Positions 27,003-36,132 are shown, numbered from the stretch's first letter. The stretch: DNA of 64,000 nucleotides from Arenibacter sp. F20364 (GCF_023015905.1 NZ_JALKBD010000001.1:124001-188000), one strand, 5' to 3'. The notes: a model not told the origin generated them from the letters alone. A program made the numbers and translations.

Positions 27003-27821
27003 ATGAACAAAATACTCATTTTAGGAGCAAGCGGTTTTATAGGTAATGCCATTTACAAGGAATTACATTCCTATTTTGACACCTATGGTACTTATTACTC
27101 CGCAAGAAGGAGCTTTGAGAACAATCAACAGTTCTTCCATTATGATCTGGAGGAGGATGACGTTCATGATATTTTGAATAAAGTAAAACCCGATTTAATA
27201 ATTTCTGCCCTAAGGGGCAATTTCCAAGCACAGGTAATGGCCCATCAGCATATGGTGGAATACATCCAAAACAGGGATTGCAAATTGTATTTTATATCCT
27301 CGGCCAATGTTTTTGATGCCTATAGCAAATACCCTTCCTATGAAAATGACAAGACTTTGTCCGAAAGCATTTATGGCCGACTGAAAATCAAAATAGAAAA
27401 TATGCTTCTGAGGATACCCGTTTCTAAAATGGCCATTCTTAGAGTACCCATGGTTTTTGGCATCAATTCCCCAAGAATTAAAGAATTGAAGCATGCCCTG
27501 ACCAATAATGAACCTATTGAAGTTTTCCCCAATTTGATTATAAACGTTACCAATGACGATAAACTGACGCAACAAATACATTACCTAATAAACCATAATA
27601 AGACTGGAACTTTTCATTTGGGAAGTGTAGACCTAATACACCATGAAGATTTTATAAAGGAAATCGTAAGCCGTTTGGGCAACTACCAGCCTATTTACAA
27701 ACGTGTATTTACCACCAATGAAGACCGTTATCTGGCGGTGCTTCCAAAAACCAACCGCCTGCCGAAGAATTTAATATTTAATTATCAGGAGATAATAGAC
27801 CATCACATATTTACTGAATAA
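27003..27821 (+). CDS. NAD(P)-dependent sugar epimerase/reductase (RmlD-like SDR)
   Basis: An extended short-chain dehydrogenase of 272 residues. The N-terminal Rossmann motif is I-L-G-A-S-G-F-I-G-N (GxxGxxG). A catalytic-type Y-x-x-x-K is found as Y-G-R-L-K after a Ser-rich F-I-S-S-A-N strand, and the later segment R-V-P-M-V-F-G matches RmlD/NAD-epimerase proteins. It most likely acts on a nucleotide sugar; the substrate cannot be read. It lies 39 nt after gcvT and has the only near-perfect Shine-Dalgarno in the window, so translation may be unusually strong or independent of its neighbours. Confidence 0.75.
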   Translation: MNKILILGASGFIGNAIYKELHSYFDTYGTYYSARRSFENNQQFFHYDLEEDDVHDILNKVKPDLIISALRGNFQAQVMAHQHMVEYIQNRDCKLYFISSANVFDAYSKYPSYENDKTLSESIYGRLKIKIENMLLRIPVSKMAILRVPMVFGINSPRIKELKHALTNNEPIEVFPNLIINVTNDDKLTQQIHYLINHNKTGTFHLGSVDLIHHEDFIKEIVSRLGNYQPIYKRVFTTNEDRYLAVLPKTNRLPKNLIFNYQEIIDHHIFTE

Positions 27822-28045
27822 GCCCCTTTCAATTGTAGTGTTTTAACTAACTTTATACGACTACAACTATTGAAGTAGATCTAAACAGAATTTTAGTAGT
27901 TCAACGGTAGTGCAAAACTTGTTATGCAATGGTAAAATCATGGATTTACGAGCCTATTGGATAATAAGAACCAGAAATATCAACAATTGCGCCTGCCTTA
28001 TGGGCAAGGTCGGGGAACAACAGTAAAATTGAAAAAATTGAAATT

Positions 28046-28330
28046 ATGAAAACACTATCAGAGGAAGCAATAGAAAAACGATTGGCGGAACTGGACGGAT
28101 GGGATTATGTGGATGGTGCCATTGAAACTACATTTGAATTTAAAAATTTCAAGGATGCCTTCTCGGTAATGACCAGAATTGCCTTTGAATGTGAATCCCA
28201 AAATCATCACCCGGATTGGAGCAATGTGTACAATTCACTTAATATAAGGCTATCTACCCATGATGCGGAGGGAGTTACCGAAAAGGATTTTAAGTTGGCG
28301 CACAGTATTGAGGAAATTATTGTAAGCTAG
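28046..28330 (+). CDS. Pterin-4a-carbinolamine dehydratase
   Basis: A 94-residue PCD/DCoH-family enzyme that dehydrates 4a-hydroxytetrahydropterin during pterin recycling. The catalytic signature is H54-H55-P56-D57-W58, followed by the usual V-Y-N-S-L-N-I-R-L-S-T-H. Length is normal for the family. No aromatic amino acid hydroxylase is in the window, so the partner lies elsewhere or the enzyme serves molybdopterin or folate chemistry. The 224 nt upstream hold no recognisable promoter or RNA. Confidence 0.92.
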   Translation: MKTLSEEAIEKRLAELDGWDYVDGAIETTFEFKNFKDAFSVMTRIAFECESQNHHPDWSNVYNSLNIRLSTHDAEGVTEKDFKLAHSIEEIIVS

Positions 28331-28342
28331 TAGACTTAACTC

Positions 28343-28372
28343 TTGCGTCAGCTGTAAAAATTATTAAATTTG
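28343..28372 (+). promoter_or_regulatory. Promoter of the YebC-family gene
   Basis: TTG (28343-28345), 19 nt, TAAATTTG (28365-28372), an exact TAnnTTTG match with ideal spacing, 28 nt before the ATG at 28401. Confidence 0.65.
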
Positions 28373-28400
28373 TTTCATATTATTCTAATAAAACTAAGAA

Positions 28401-29111
28401 ATGGGAAGAGCTTTTGAGTTTAGAAAAGCACGTAAAATGAAAAGGTGGTCCGCGATGTCAAAGGCCTTTACCAGAATAGGCAAGGACATTGTTATGGCGG
28501 TAAAAGAGGGAGGGCCAGACCCTAGCTCCAATGCGCGATTAAGGGCCGTTATCCAAAATGCCAAGGCGGTAAACATGCCCAAAGACAATGTGGAAAGAGC
28601 TATTAAAAGAGCCTCGGACAAAAGCTTGGGCGACTTTAAGGAAGTTCTTTTTGAGGGATACGCACCTCATGGAATTGCCATTTTAGTGGAAACAGCTACA
28701 GACAATAATACTAGGACCGTGGCCAATGTTAGAAGTTATTTCAACAAATGTAACGGAAGCCTTGGAACTTCCGGTTCTGTTGAGTTTATGTTCGACCATA
28801 CCTGTAACTTTAGGATTCCTGCCGAAGGCATAGATCCAGAGGAATTGGAATTAGAAATGATCGATTTTGGGGCGGAAGAAGTTTTTGCCGATGAGGATGG
28901 TATTTTGATCTATGCTCCCTTTGAAAGTTTTGGGGCCATTCAGAAAGAATTGGAAAACAGGGAGATTGAGATTCTCTCCTCTGGTTTCGAGCGTATTCCT
29001 CAGGTTACTAAAGCCCTAACCGAGGAAGAAGCAGCCGATGTGGAAAAACTTCTAGAAAAAATTGAAGAGGATGATGATGTACAGAACGTATATCATACCA
29101 TGCAGGAATAA
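28401..29111 (+). CDS. YebC/PmpR-family regulatory or translation factor
   Basis: A 236-residue protein of the YebC/TACO1 family. The N terminus M-G-R-A-F-E-F-R-K-A-R-K and the run N-A-R-L-R-A-V-I-Q-N-A-K-A-V-N-M-P-K-D-N are typical, as are G-Y-A-P-H-G-I-A-I-L-V-E and the long C-terminal domain. Family members have been described as DNA-binding transcription regulators (PmpR) and, more recently, as factors that relieve ribosome stalling on proline runs. It is a single gene with its own promoter and a strong terminator. Confidence 0.94.
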   Translation: MGRAFEFRKARKMKRWSAMSKAFTRIGKDIVMAVKEGGPDPSSNARLRAVIQNAKAVNMPKDNVERAIKRASDKSLGDFKEVLFEGYAPHGIAILVETATDNNTRTVANVRSYFNKCNGSLGTSGSVEFMFDHTCNFRIPAEGIDPEELELEMIDFGAEEVFADEDGILIYAPFESFGAIQKELENREIEILSSGFERIPQVTKALTEEEAADVEKLLEKIEEDDDVQNVYHTMQE

Positions 29112-29132
29112 TAATCACCTTACAATAATTAG

Positions 29133-29168
29133 AAAGAGGCCTGTAATTGGGCCTCTTTAATTTTTTTG
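29133..29168 (+). terminator. Rho-independent terminator
   Basis: A 9-bp stem AAAGAGGCC/GGCCTCTTT (29133-29141 with 29150-29158) followed by AATTTTTTT, 22 nt after the YebC stop. Confidence 0.88.
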
Positions 29169-29208
29169 AAATAATAAAATCAGGTGAAAAATTCTGCAGA
29201 ATCCAGTT

Positions 29209-30303
29209 TTAGTGCAGCTCGTCTTCAGACCCGATAATGAGTGATTTGTTCAACGTAAGAACAATGGTTCCCTCATCTTCCGTTGGGGTAACCGAGGTTA
29301 TAAAATTATTCTGTTGGTTTCCTGAGGTTACAATAGGATTACCGTACCAATTATTTCCATTGTTTACAAAGATATTATTGGTAATGGTAGTTTTGGAATC
29401 ATGTTTAAAACCTCCACCTGTATTAATAATAGTTCCTGTATTTCCCTGAAAAAGATTCCCATCAAAAAGGGTATTGTTGGTCCCAAGTGTATCCTCGCCC
29501 CAGGATGGGGTATCGCCAATCTTACTTGAAAACGTAAACAACAACCTACCGGTATTGTTAACGAATTTAGAGTTTAATATCTGGTAGCGGTTTACCCCCT
29601 TAAAACTGGCTATTTGATCATAATTCCCGCTAAAGATGCAATTATCTATTTTCACATAATGCTCCGTTGAAAAAATCAAGCCCCTATTGGAAATAAATGA
29701 CGATCCGGTAATGGTAATTCTATTGGTATAGTCATTTTCATTATCCGAAGTAAAATTGGGAGTAGAACCCCAATAGCTCCTAAACAAGGTGGCAGAATTA
29801 TTTTCAAAAACGGAATTGGAAATAGTTATGGATGAATTATCTCCTTTGGACCAAAATGCTGTTTGATTGGAAACGCCGGTAACCTTAATTTCTGAAGCCT
29901 TTACTGCAGAACCCGTAACGGCAAAAATAGTTCCATCATTATAATTATCTGCAGAATCGGTTAAGGTTAGTCCGGAGATATCCAAGTTAAATCCTTTATT
30001 AATCACGAACATACGATAATTCCCTTCCCCAGAGATGGTGATGTGCTTCGCCCCAGGTCCAGCAATGGTCAGATTACTATTAATGTGAGGCAGATCTGCA
30101 GACAAGCTAAGAGTGCCCTCCAATCCTTCCACAAAACTTATTTTATTGATTTCCCCATCAGCATTGGCCGCATTTATGGCCCAACGTAAAGTACCCTTAA
30201 CATTATCGTCACCAAGACTATTGACCATTACCTCAACTTGTGCAATGGAGGTAAAAAAACAGAAGACGGCAATTAAAAAGGCTATTGTTTGATTTCTTTT
30301 CAT
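29209..30303 (-). CDS. Exported right-handed beta-helix protein
   Basis: A 364-residue protein from the ATG at 30303 (a TTG two codons upstream is less likely). The signal peptide ends I-A-Q. The mature protein opens with S-L-G-D-D-N-V-K-G-T-L-R-W-A-I-N-A-A-N, the pattern that begins many secreted parallel beta-helix proteins. The rest is repeated coils of V/I-N-N-x-F and I-T-I-S/T-G motifs (for example I-T-I-T-G-S-S-F-I-S-N-R and T-N-N-T-L-F-D-G-N-L-F), consistent with stacked beta-helix turns. No catalytic residues of a known polysaccharide lyase are evident. It may bind or cleave polysaccharide at the surface; function unknown. Single gene, convergent with YebC. Confidence 0.75.
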   Translation of the reverse strand: MKRNQTIAFLIAVFCFFTSIAQVEVMVNSLGDDNVKGTLRWAINAANADGEINKISFVEGLEGTLSLSADLPHINSNLTIAGPGAKHITISGEGNYRMFVINKGFNLDISGLTLTDSADNYNDGTIFAVTGSAVKASEIKVTGVSNQTAFWSKGDNSSITISNSVFENNSATLFRSYWGSTPNFTSDNENDYTNRITITGSSFISNRGLIFSTEHYVKIDNCIFSGNYDQIASFKGVNRYQILNSKFVNNTGRLLFTFSSKIGDTPSWGEDTLGTNNTLFDGNLFQGNTGTIINTGGGFKHDSKTTITNNIFVNNGNNWYGNPIVTSGNQQNNFITSVTPTEDEGTIVLTLNKSLIIGSEDELH

Positions 30304-30690
30304 TCTCAATGGAATTAATACTATAAATGCTATTTAAATCAACGTTATTCCTCAATATAACCAGGCCTAAACCTTGTTCCTTCATAACGTATTAAGATCA
30401 AAATTAGTATTCCACGCCCAAAAAAGGATTTATTAAAGCACCAAAGATGTATAAGTACCTGAAAATGTTGTGTACAGCTCTTATTGGGCTGTTTGATTAC
30501 ATTTATGAAGGAATCAAATCCATTGCCCATGGTGGCATAACTGTCGATTTAATTATAGCTCTTTAAATATTTAAAAAATTAGAATATACTATAACTAAAA
30601 ATCCATGTTAAGTATGAACTATTTCCATTGAAAACACAGAATTCCGAGAGAGCGGTAGTTCTGTCCATTGGGGGTGCATAATAGCGAATT
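30304..30690. other. Intergenic region without a gene
   Basis: 387 nt of A+T-rich sequence between two minus-strand genes. Short frames on both strands show no signal peptide, domain or repeat. No promoter of the TAnnTTTG type with a matching -33 element was found for the beta-helix gene. I see nothing else in it. Confidence 0.5.
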
Positions 30691-31230
30691 TCAAAAACTA
30701 TTTTCCGGCACCTTGCCCACCACTCCTTTAAAGAATGCCTTATAAGTTGCAAAATCTTCCTCTTTGTCATCCGTAGGATATTGAGGCTTGGAAATTTTGA
30801 TCTGCTTTTTTCCAAAGTCGAACGCCACCATTACAATGGGAACCTTGGCCGCTTTGGCAATATAGTAGAAACCCGTTTTCCATTCCGAAACCTTTTTTCT
30901 TGTTCCTTCCGGGGAAAGCGCCAATCTGAATTTTTTATTTTGATTGAATATTTTGGCCGTAGCACTCACGGTATCCATATTTTTACTTCTATCGATAGGA
31001 GCACCGCCCATCCAGCGAAAATACCAACCAAATGGCGGTTTAAAAAGTGCCTTCTTGCCTATAAAATGGATATCCTCGTTTAAAACCCTCCTAATCAAAA
31101 GTCCCAAAAAGAAATCGACCCAACTGGTATGTGGTACCACTATAACAACACATTTATCCAGCTTTGGAAAGGATCCCACCAATTTCCAACCTAAAATTTT
31201 AAAATATATAAACTTGGCAAGGGTCTGCAT
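30691..31230 (-). CDS. 1-acyl-sn-glycerol-3-phosphate acyltransferase family protein
   Basis: A 179-residue PlsC-like acyltransferase, shorter than typical PlsC because it lacks N-terminal membrane helices. The active-site H-x-x-x-x-D is H-T-S-W-V-D-F, motif II is G-G-A-P-I-D-R-S and motif III is L-S-P-E-G-T-R. It should acylate a lysophospholipid or a related lipid. The small soluble form is common in Bacteroidota next to surface-lipid genes. No operon partner is evident; the kdnB operon starts 137 nt upstream on the same strand. Confidence 0.85.
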   Translation of the reverse strand: MQTLAKFIYFKILGWKLVGSFPKLDKCVVIVVPHTSWVDFFLGLLIRRVLNEDIHFIGKKALFKPPFGWYFRWMGGAPIDRSKNMDTVSATAKIFNQNKKFRLALSPEGTRKKVSEWKTGFYYIAKAAKVPIVMVAFDFGKKQIKISKPQYPTDDKEEDFATYKAFFKGVVGKVPENSF

Positions 31231-31367
31231 AAACCATTAACTATTTAAAATGTTAAGTGCCTTTCGTATTTGATCCAGATATCCCTAATTACCACAATCT
31301 GCCTTGTTTGCATTTGCTACAAAACCCAGCATAAGTTGGAACATAAAGAATCATAATCTACGATACA

Positions 31368-32495
31368 TCATATTTTTTGATAGATCGATTTTAATTTTTC
31401 AGGGGTTATAATAGTGCGCCATTCCTTTCCCAAAGCATTTTCCCATAAGGGCACAAGGCTAAGGGCCACATTTATCATAATTTCAAAATCATCATTGGTC
31501 AGCTCACCACAGATACCTTTTGGCAACCGGATGTTGTGTTTTACCTTCATTTCACTAAATAATTCTACTCCTTCAGGATAAAACTCCTTCAAATGCTGGA
31601 ACACCAAACAGTTTCCTATTCCATGTCTAACACCCAATAAATAGGACAGACCATAGCTCATGGCATGCGCAACCCCAACCTGGGAGTAGGCTATGCTCAT
31701 TCCCCCATGCCAGGAAGCCATCATTAATTTATTTCTAGCATCATCCTCTTGCAGATCATCCAAATACACCTCTTTACATAATTCCAGTGCCTTTTCACCA
31801 TAGCTCTGGCTAAAAGCGTTCAAAAAAGTACCGTTGAGAGATTCTATACAATGTATAAAACAATCCATACCAGTATAGAACCATTGCTCTTTTGAAACCC
31901 CTTTGGTTAAATCCGGATCCAAGAGCACTTGGTCAAAAGTGGTAAAATCGGAATTTATTCCCAATTTTTTCTCCGGTCCCAATAATACCGTTGTCCTGGA
32001 CACTTCCGCACCGGTACCGCTTATGGTGGGTATACCAACATGATAAATGGATGGTTTTTTTACCAAATCCCAACCTTGATATTGAAACGCATTGCCTTTA
32101 TTGGTCAACATTATGGCCAAGGCTTTAGCCAAATCCAACAAGGTGCCACCTCCAATACCGATAATTCCAGAAGGCAGATTGTCATAATCGTTTTTTATTT
32201 TCTGGACCAAGGCATCTACTTGGTCCGTTTTAGGTTCCTCGTCCGCCGAAATGAATATTATTTGATCGTTAAAAATTAACGGTATTCTGGAAATTAGCCC
32301 ACTACCTTCGAATACATCATCTACCAAAAAAATAAATGGCGCCTCGGAATTAATTCGTTTTGGCAACAGAATCTCCCCCAACTGTCCAAAACAACCCGCT
32401 CCAAATATAACGCGAGGCACCATAGGAAAGTTCTTGTAATTCGTCTTCAATTCAGGGCTTGTAATTGTGTTGATATTTTTACTCTTTATGTCCAT
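31368..32495 (-). CDS. kdnB: Iron-type alcohol dehydrogenase, probable Kdo 8-oxidase (KdnB)
   Basis: A 375-residue group III alcohol dehydrogenase fold. It has the NAD-binding G-I-G-G-G-T-L-L-D-L-A-K and metal-site segments M-D-C-F-I-H-C, V-A-H-A-M-S-Y and G-V-R-H-G-I-G-N. The sequence V-P-R-V-I-F-G-A-G-C-F-G-Q-L-G resembles KdnB, which oxidises C8 of Kdo in the 8-amino-3,8-dideoxy-Kdo pathway described in Shewanella. Adjacent kdsB, which activates Kdo-type sugars with CTP, supports the call. The expected aminotransferase KdnA is not in this window. It lies 4 nt after the HAD gene in the same operon. If not KdnB, it is another polyol or hydroxyacid dehydrogenase. Confidence 0.7.
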   Translation of the reverse strand: MDIKSKNINTITSPELKTNYKNFPMVPRVIFGAGCFGQLGEILLPKRINSEAPFIFLVDDVFEGSGLISRIPLIFNDQIIFISADEEPKTDQVDALVQKIKNDYDNLPSGIIGIGGGTLLDLAKALAIMLTNKGNAFQYQGWDLVKKPSIYHVGIPTISGTGAEVSRTTVLLGPEKKLGINSDFTTFDQVLLDPDLTKGVSKEQWFYTGMDCFIHCIESLNGTFLNAFSQSYGEKALELCKEVYLDDLQEDDARNKLMMASWHGGMSIAYSQVGVAHAMSYGLSYLLGVRHGIGNCLVFQHLKEFYPEGVELFSEMKVKHNIRLPKGICGELTNDDFEIMINVALSLVPLWENALGKEWRTIITPEKLKSIYQKI

Positions 32496-32499
32496 AAAC

Positions 32500-33201
32500 T
32501 TATTTAAGAAACTTTAAAATATCGGAGAGGGTGCCTAAGGTAAGGTGATCGTTGTTGTGCTCCTCCGGCTTTACCTCTTCATGTTGCCAAGTAGTATGAA
32601 AGGGAATATGAACAGCTTTTGCTCCAATATTCAATATAGGTAATACGTCCGATTTTAAAGAATTTCCAATCATTAAAAATTCCTCCACAGGAATTTCCAA
32701 ATGCTCCAATAAATTCTTATAATTTTCTTCCTTTTTATCGCTTAGAACTTCTACATGATGAAAATATTTGGACAGGCCGGATTTATCCAATTTCCGTTCT
32801 TGATCCAACAAATCCCCTTTGGTCAATACTATTAAACGATATTTATCTTTTAAGGCTTCCAATACCTGCTCCACACCATCCAACAATTCCACTGGGTGCG
32901 ACAGCATTTCTTTCCCTAGATTCAAAATCTCCGTAATAGTTGCCTGAGAAATCCTATTATTGGAAAGATCCAGGGCAGATTCTATCATGGACAGCATAAA
33001 GCCTTTAATACCATAACCGTATAGTTCAAGGTTCTTGATCTCGGTTTTAAACAGCTCCTGATCTATTTGATTCTTGGTTTCATAACTATCCAAAAGACTG
33101 GCAAATTTTTCCTCCGCATTCCTAAAATACGTTTCATTTACCCAAAGGGTATCATCGGCATCAAAACCAACCACTTTGATATTGCCAAAATCTATTTCCA
33201 T
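32500..33201 (-). CDS. HAD-superfamily hydrolase
   Basis: A 233-residue HAD phosphatase. Motif I is F-D14-A-D16-D-T-L, motif II is L-T-K-G (Thr in V-L-T-K), and motif III/IV is [10 protein letters not shown]. An alpha-helical cap (about 25-95) places it with the pyrimidine-nucleotidase or phosphoglycolate-like subfamily. Its gene overlaps the 3' end of kdsB by 10 bp and precedes kdnB by 4 nt, so it is translationally coupled into a sugar-acid operon. It could dephosphorylate a Kdo-pathway intermediate, but it is longer than KdsC and has a different cap, so this is inference. Confidence 0.8.
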   Translation of the reverse strand: MEIDFGNIKVVGFDADDTLWVNETYFRNAEEKFASLLDSYETKNQIDQELFKTEIKNLELYGYGIKGFMLSMIESALDLSNNRISQATITEILNLGKEMLSHPVELLDGVEQVLEALKDKYRLIVLTKGDLLDQERKLDKSGLSKYFHHVEVLSDKKEENYKNLLEHLEIPVEEFLMIGNSLKSDVLPILNIGAKAVHIPFHTTWQHEEVKPEEHNNDHLTLGTLSDILKFLK

Positions 33202-33920
33202 ACTTTCTTTGCTTTTTCCAAATCTTCCGGCGTGTCTATTTCTATACCGGTAACACTAGTTTCTACCATCTTTATTTTCTTGCCATATTCCAGATAGCGA
33301 ATGGCTTCTATCTTTTCCGTAGCTTCCAATATAAGCATGGGCAGTCTCTGAAAATCCATCAAAGCACTTTTCCTAAAGGCATAGATTCCTTTGTGCTTAA
33401 AATAAGGTATGTCCAACTCCCTTGATCTGGGATATGGTATTGGGGCCCTGGAAAAATAAAGGGCAAAATTCTGATTATCCACAATTACCTTAACTGTATT
33501 GGGGTCATTGATCTCTACCCAATCGGTAATTCTAGTCATTAAGGAAGCTAAATCTATTTCTTTTTTAACGTCATCCTTAAAAACTTCGATTACACTGGCC
33601 AGGCTCTCCCGGTCAGTAAATGGTTCATCTCCCTGGACATTTACGATGATATCTACATCCATGGACTCCACTGCCTCGGCAATACGGTCGCTGCCACATT
33701 CATGTTCCTTTATACTCATTATAGCTTTTCCACCCACCTTGGTAATGGTATCATATATAGTGGTACTGTCTGTAACTACATATACTTCTTGAAACAGACC
33801 GGTGTTTACTGCTGCTTCATAAGTTCTTTGTATTACCGGTTTCCCTTGCAGGTCCTGCATAAGCTTACCTGGAAATCTAGAGGCGGCGTAACGAGCCGGT
33901 ATCATTGCAATGATTTTCAT
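33192..33920 (-). CDS. kdsB: 3-deoxy-manno-octulosonate cytidylyltransferase
   Basis: KdsB, 242 residues, activates Kdo (or its 8-amino form) as the CMP-sugar for lipopolysaccharide core assembly. The N-terminal nucleotide-binding loop [13 protein letters not shown] and the metal-binding N-V-Q-G-D-E-P-F are diagnostic. The segment [12 protein letters not shown] follows as usual. First gene of an operon with the HAD hydrolase (10-bp overlap) and the KdnB-like dehydrogenase, which suggests the true substrate may be the 8-amino sugar. Confidence 0.95.
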   Translation of the reverse strand: MKIIAMIPARYAASRFPGKLMQDLQGKPVIQRTYEAAVNTGLFQEVYVVTDSTTIYDTITKVGGKAIMSIKEHECGSDRIAEAVESMDVDIIVNVQGDEPFTDRESLASVIEVFKDDVKKEIDLASLMTRITDWVEINDPNTVKVIVDNQNFALYFSRAPIPYPRSRELDIPYFKHKGIYAFRKSALMDFQRLPMLILEATEKIEAIRYLEYGKKIKMVETSVTGIEIDTPEDLEKAKKVWK

Positions 33921-34062
33921 ATGTAGATATTTATTGTTTTTTAATGGTCATAACTGCCCGACTAAGCCATTCAGGCGAGTGTAATACGCATATATTTATT
34001 GATTTTGCGACAAGTATTGAACATGCCCATTTCAAATGAAAATTATTTGAGATTAATTTGAA

Positions 34063-34626
34063 TTATGTTTTCGGTTTAATTTTTCTAAAGAACCTAAATA
34101 AGACAAGCAATATGATAAGGACTAAAAAAGCAGCCAGCATCGGAGCAAAAATAGATGCCGCAGTTACTACGGCAGCAGTTGCCGTTTCCACAAGACCAAT
34201 AACAGGATTGGCCACTCCAGCAGTGGTAGCGGTAGAAGCCAATCTACCAGTTGCAGAAGCTCCTTTTATGACAGTGGCAGTTCCCCCTCCTGCGATTATT
34301 GCCAAGGTCCATGTGATTACCGGATCTAAGTTGGAAGCCGTTGAAACCATGACCGCAGTTCCCGCCAAAGCAGCCATAGGCACAGCAAAACTATCCAATA
34401 AATTGTCCAACCAAGGAATGAAGTAGGCGAAAATTTCCACAATAGTTGCCACTCCAAAAGTTATTAATGCGGCCAAACTCCCAATCCATTCCCATTTCTC
34501 ATTCAATTCCCATAGGTTTAAATAAGCAGCCAAACTTAAAGCAAACAATGGTAAAAAGATTCTAAAACCTACGGATGCCGCAAGCCCTATGCCTAAAAAT
34601 ATGCTCAAAATGGTCTCAAAAGTCAT
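34063..34626 (-). CDS. DUF4126 membrane protein
   Basis: A 187-residue integral membrane protein with about five hydrophobic segments. It begins M-T-F-E-T-I-L-S-I-F-L-G-I-G-L-A-A-S-V-G-F-R, and the G-F-R-x-F-x-P segment is typical of DUF4126 proteins. The middle is rich in Ala, Gly and Thr (A-T-T-A-G-V-A-N-P). It ends with a basic tail. No function is known for the family. It lies 33 nt downstream of the RecD-like helicase on the same strand and may share its transcript. Confidence 0.75.
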   Translation of the reverse strand: MTFETILSIFLGIGLAASVGFRIFLPLFALSLAAYLNLWELNEKWEWIGSLAALITFGVATIVEIFAYFIPWLDNLLDSFAVPMAALAGTAVMVSTASNLDPVITWTLAIIAGGGTATVIKGASATGRLASTATTAGVANPVIGLVETATAAVVTAASIFAPMLAAFLVLIILLVLFRFFRKIKPKT

Positions 34627-34659
34627 ATCCGCAAACTTTAATGCGAAATTAGACTATTC

Positions 34660-36093
34660 CTAATCAACAAAAAAATCATCCTTAAAGCCTATGAGGTACA
34701 ATTTGTGTTTTGCCCTGGTAACAGCTGTATAAAGCCAGCGAAGATATTCCTTATCAATTCCGTTCCGCAAATAAGGTTGTTCTACGAATACGGTATTCCA
34801 TTGTCCCCCTTGGGATTTATGACAGGTAATAGCGTAAGAGAATTTAACTTGAAGAGCATTAAAAAATTTATTGTTCTTTACTCCCAAAAACTTTTTATAT
34901 TTGGATTTCTCATCGGCATAGTCCTTCAAAACTTCCTGATAAAGACGGTTACCATCGTCATAGGACAAGGACGGGGTCTCTGCCATAATGGTATCCAAAA
35001 GAAGCACAGTTTCGAAAGGCTTTTGGTTGGGGTAATCCACCATTTTTACCTTCACCTCGGCAAATTTAAAGCCGTACAGCTCTTTTATGGCAAATATCTC
35101 CAGTACTTCAATAATATCACCATTGGCAATAAAACCAGCTTCTGAAGTAGGCTTTAACCAAAAATAATTGTTTTTCACTACCATCATATAATCCCCTACG
35201 GCCAATTCGTTTTCCAGATATAGTATTCTATTTCTAATATTCTCATTGTATAGATTGGCCCTTTTATTGGAACGCACTATAAAAGCCGTTTCCTCCTTGC
35301 CATTTTGCGAATACGAATCATCTATAGCTTCCTGAATATCATTGCCGTCCATCAAACGCACTATATCGGTATATCGACTGACCAAAAACTTAAACTCATC
35401 AAAGAATTCGCCTTGCAGCTGCTCCCTTAAGTTGGTTGCATTTACCAATATTCCGGAATCTTCGGCTTGCCTCACTACCTCATCCAACTCCAACTTTATT
35501 ACCTCCTTATTATAATTTAAGGATATTTGATTTTCGTCCAAGGCCGGACTGATATTTAAATGTACGGGAGGAAGCTGGGCAGTATCACCGATGAGTATCA
35601 ATTTACAATTATGTCCCGAATACACATACATCAACAAATCGTCCAAGAGCGACCCGTTTTCAAACAATTTTGAATCTGCGGGAGTATCCGGAATCATTGA
35701 AGCCTCATCAACAATAAAAATGGTATTTCTATGCTTATTGGGCGATAACACAAACTGTACCCCGCCTCCACTCTGCTTTTTGGGAAAATAAATCTTTCTG
35801 TGAATCGTAAAAGCCTGAGTTCCCGAGTAATTGGACATTACCTTTGCCGCCCTACCCGTAGGAGCCATTAAAACGGCTTTCATTGTGGTCTTCCATAGAT
35901 TGGTTACAATAGTACCTACTATGGTGGTTTTTCCGGTACCCGCAAACCCCTTTAACATAAAAACACTATCCTTTTCCTTGGACAAAACAAAGCTAGAGAG
36001 TTTCTGCAAAGCCACTGACTGCTTGGCAGTTGGGTCATGTGGAAATTTATCTTTCAGTAGTTTAAAAAAAGTAGCGTCCGTTATAGAAGTCAT
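34660..36093 (-). CDS. RecD/Pif1-like superfamily 1 DNA helicase
   Basis: A 477-residue single-protein helicase. Walker A is G-F-A-G-T-G-K-T-T, Walker B/motif II is I-V-D-E-A-S-M-I, and the C-terminal motifs C-H-K-S-Q-G-G-Q-W and Y-T-A-V-T-R-A-K match the UvrD-C2-like end of RecD-type SF1B helicases. Such stand-alone RecD-like enzymes are common in Bacteroidota and act 5'-3' on DNA. No RecB or RecC homologue is nearby. A consensus promoter ends only about 8 nt before the ATG, so the mRNA is nearly leaderless. Confidence 0.88.
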   Translation of the reverse strand: MTSITDATFFKLLKDKFPHDPTAKQSVALQKLSSFVLSKEKDSVFMLKGFAGTGKTTIVGTIVTNLWKTTMKAVLMAPTGRAAKVMSNYSGTQAFTIHRKIYFPKKQSGGGVQFVLSPNKHRNTIFIVDEASMIPDTPADSKLFENGSLLDDLLMYVYSGHNCKLILIGDTAQLPPVHLNISPALDENQISLNYNKEVIKLELDEVVRQAEDSGILVNATNLREQLQGEFFDEFKFLVSRYTDIVRLMDGNDIQEAIDDSYSQNGKEETAFIVRSNKRANLYNENIRNRILYLENELAVGDYMMVVKNNYFWLKPTSEAGFIANGDIIEVLEIFAIKELYGFKFAEVKVKMVDYPNQKPFETVLLLDTIMAETPSLSYDDGNRLYQEVLKDYADEKSKYKKFLGVKNNKFFNALQVKFSYAITCHKSQGGQWNTVFVEQPYLRNGIDKEYLRWLYTAVTRAKHKLYLIGFKDDFFVD

Positions 36094-36100
36094 AGGTCCT

Positions 36101-36129
36101 CAAAGATAATCAGTATTTTTAAGGTCAAA
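36101..36129 (-). promoter_or_regulatory. Promoter of the RecD-like gene
   Basis: On the minus strand TTTG (36129-36126), 17 nt, TATCTTTG (36108-36101), an exact consensus. Transcription should start at about 36094-36097, at or just before the ATG at 36093. Confidence 0.65.
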
Positions 36130-36132
36130 TAC

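Noticed and set aside
27890-27990. tRNA-like D-arm segment (AGTTCAACGGTAG) before the pterin dehydratase
   Set aside because: No T arm with GGTTCGA and no matching acceptor strands could be found, so a tRNA is not supported.
30345-30530. Short minus-strand frame in the gap after the beta-helix gene
   Set aside because: No signal peptide, family motif or promoter; composition is that of non-coding A+T-rich DNA.
34058-34426. Ala-rich plus-strand frame opposite DUF4126
   Set aside because: It is the shadow of the Ala/Thr-rich membrane protein on the other strand.
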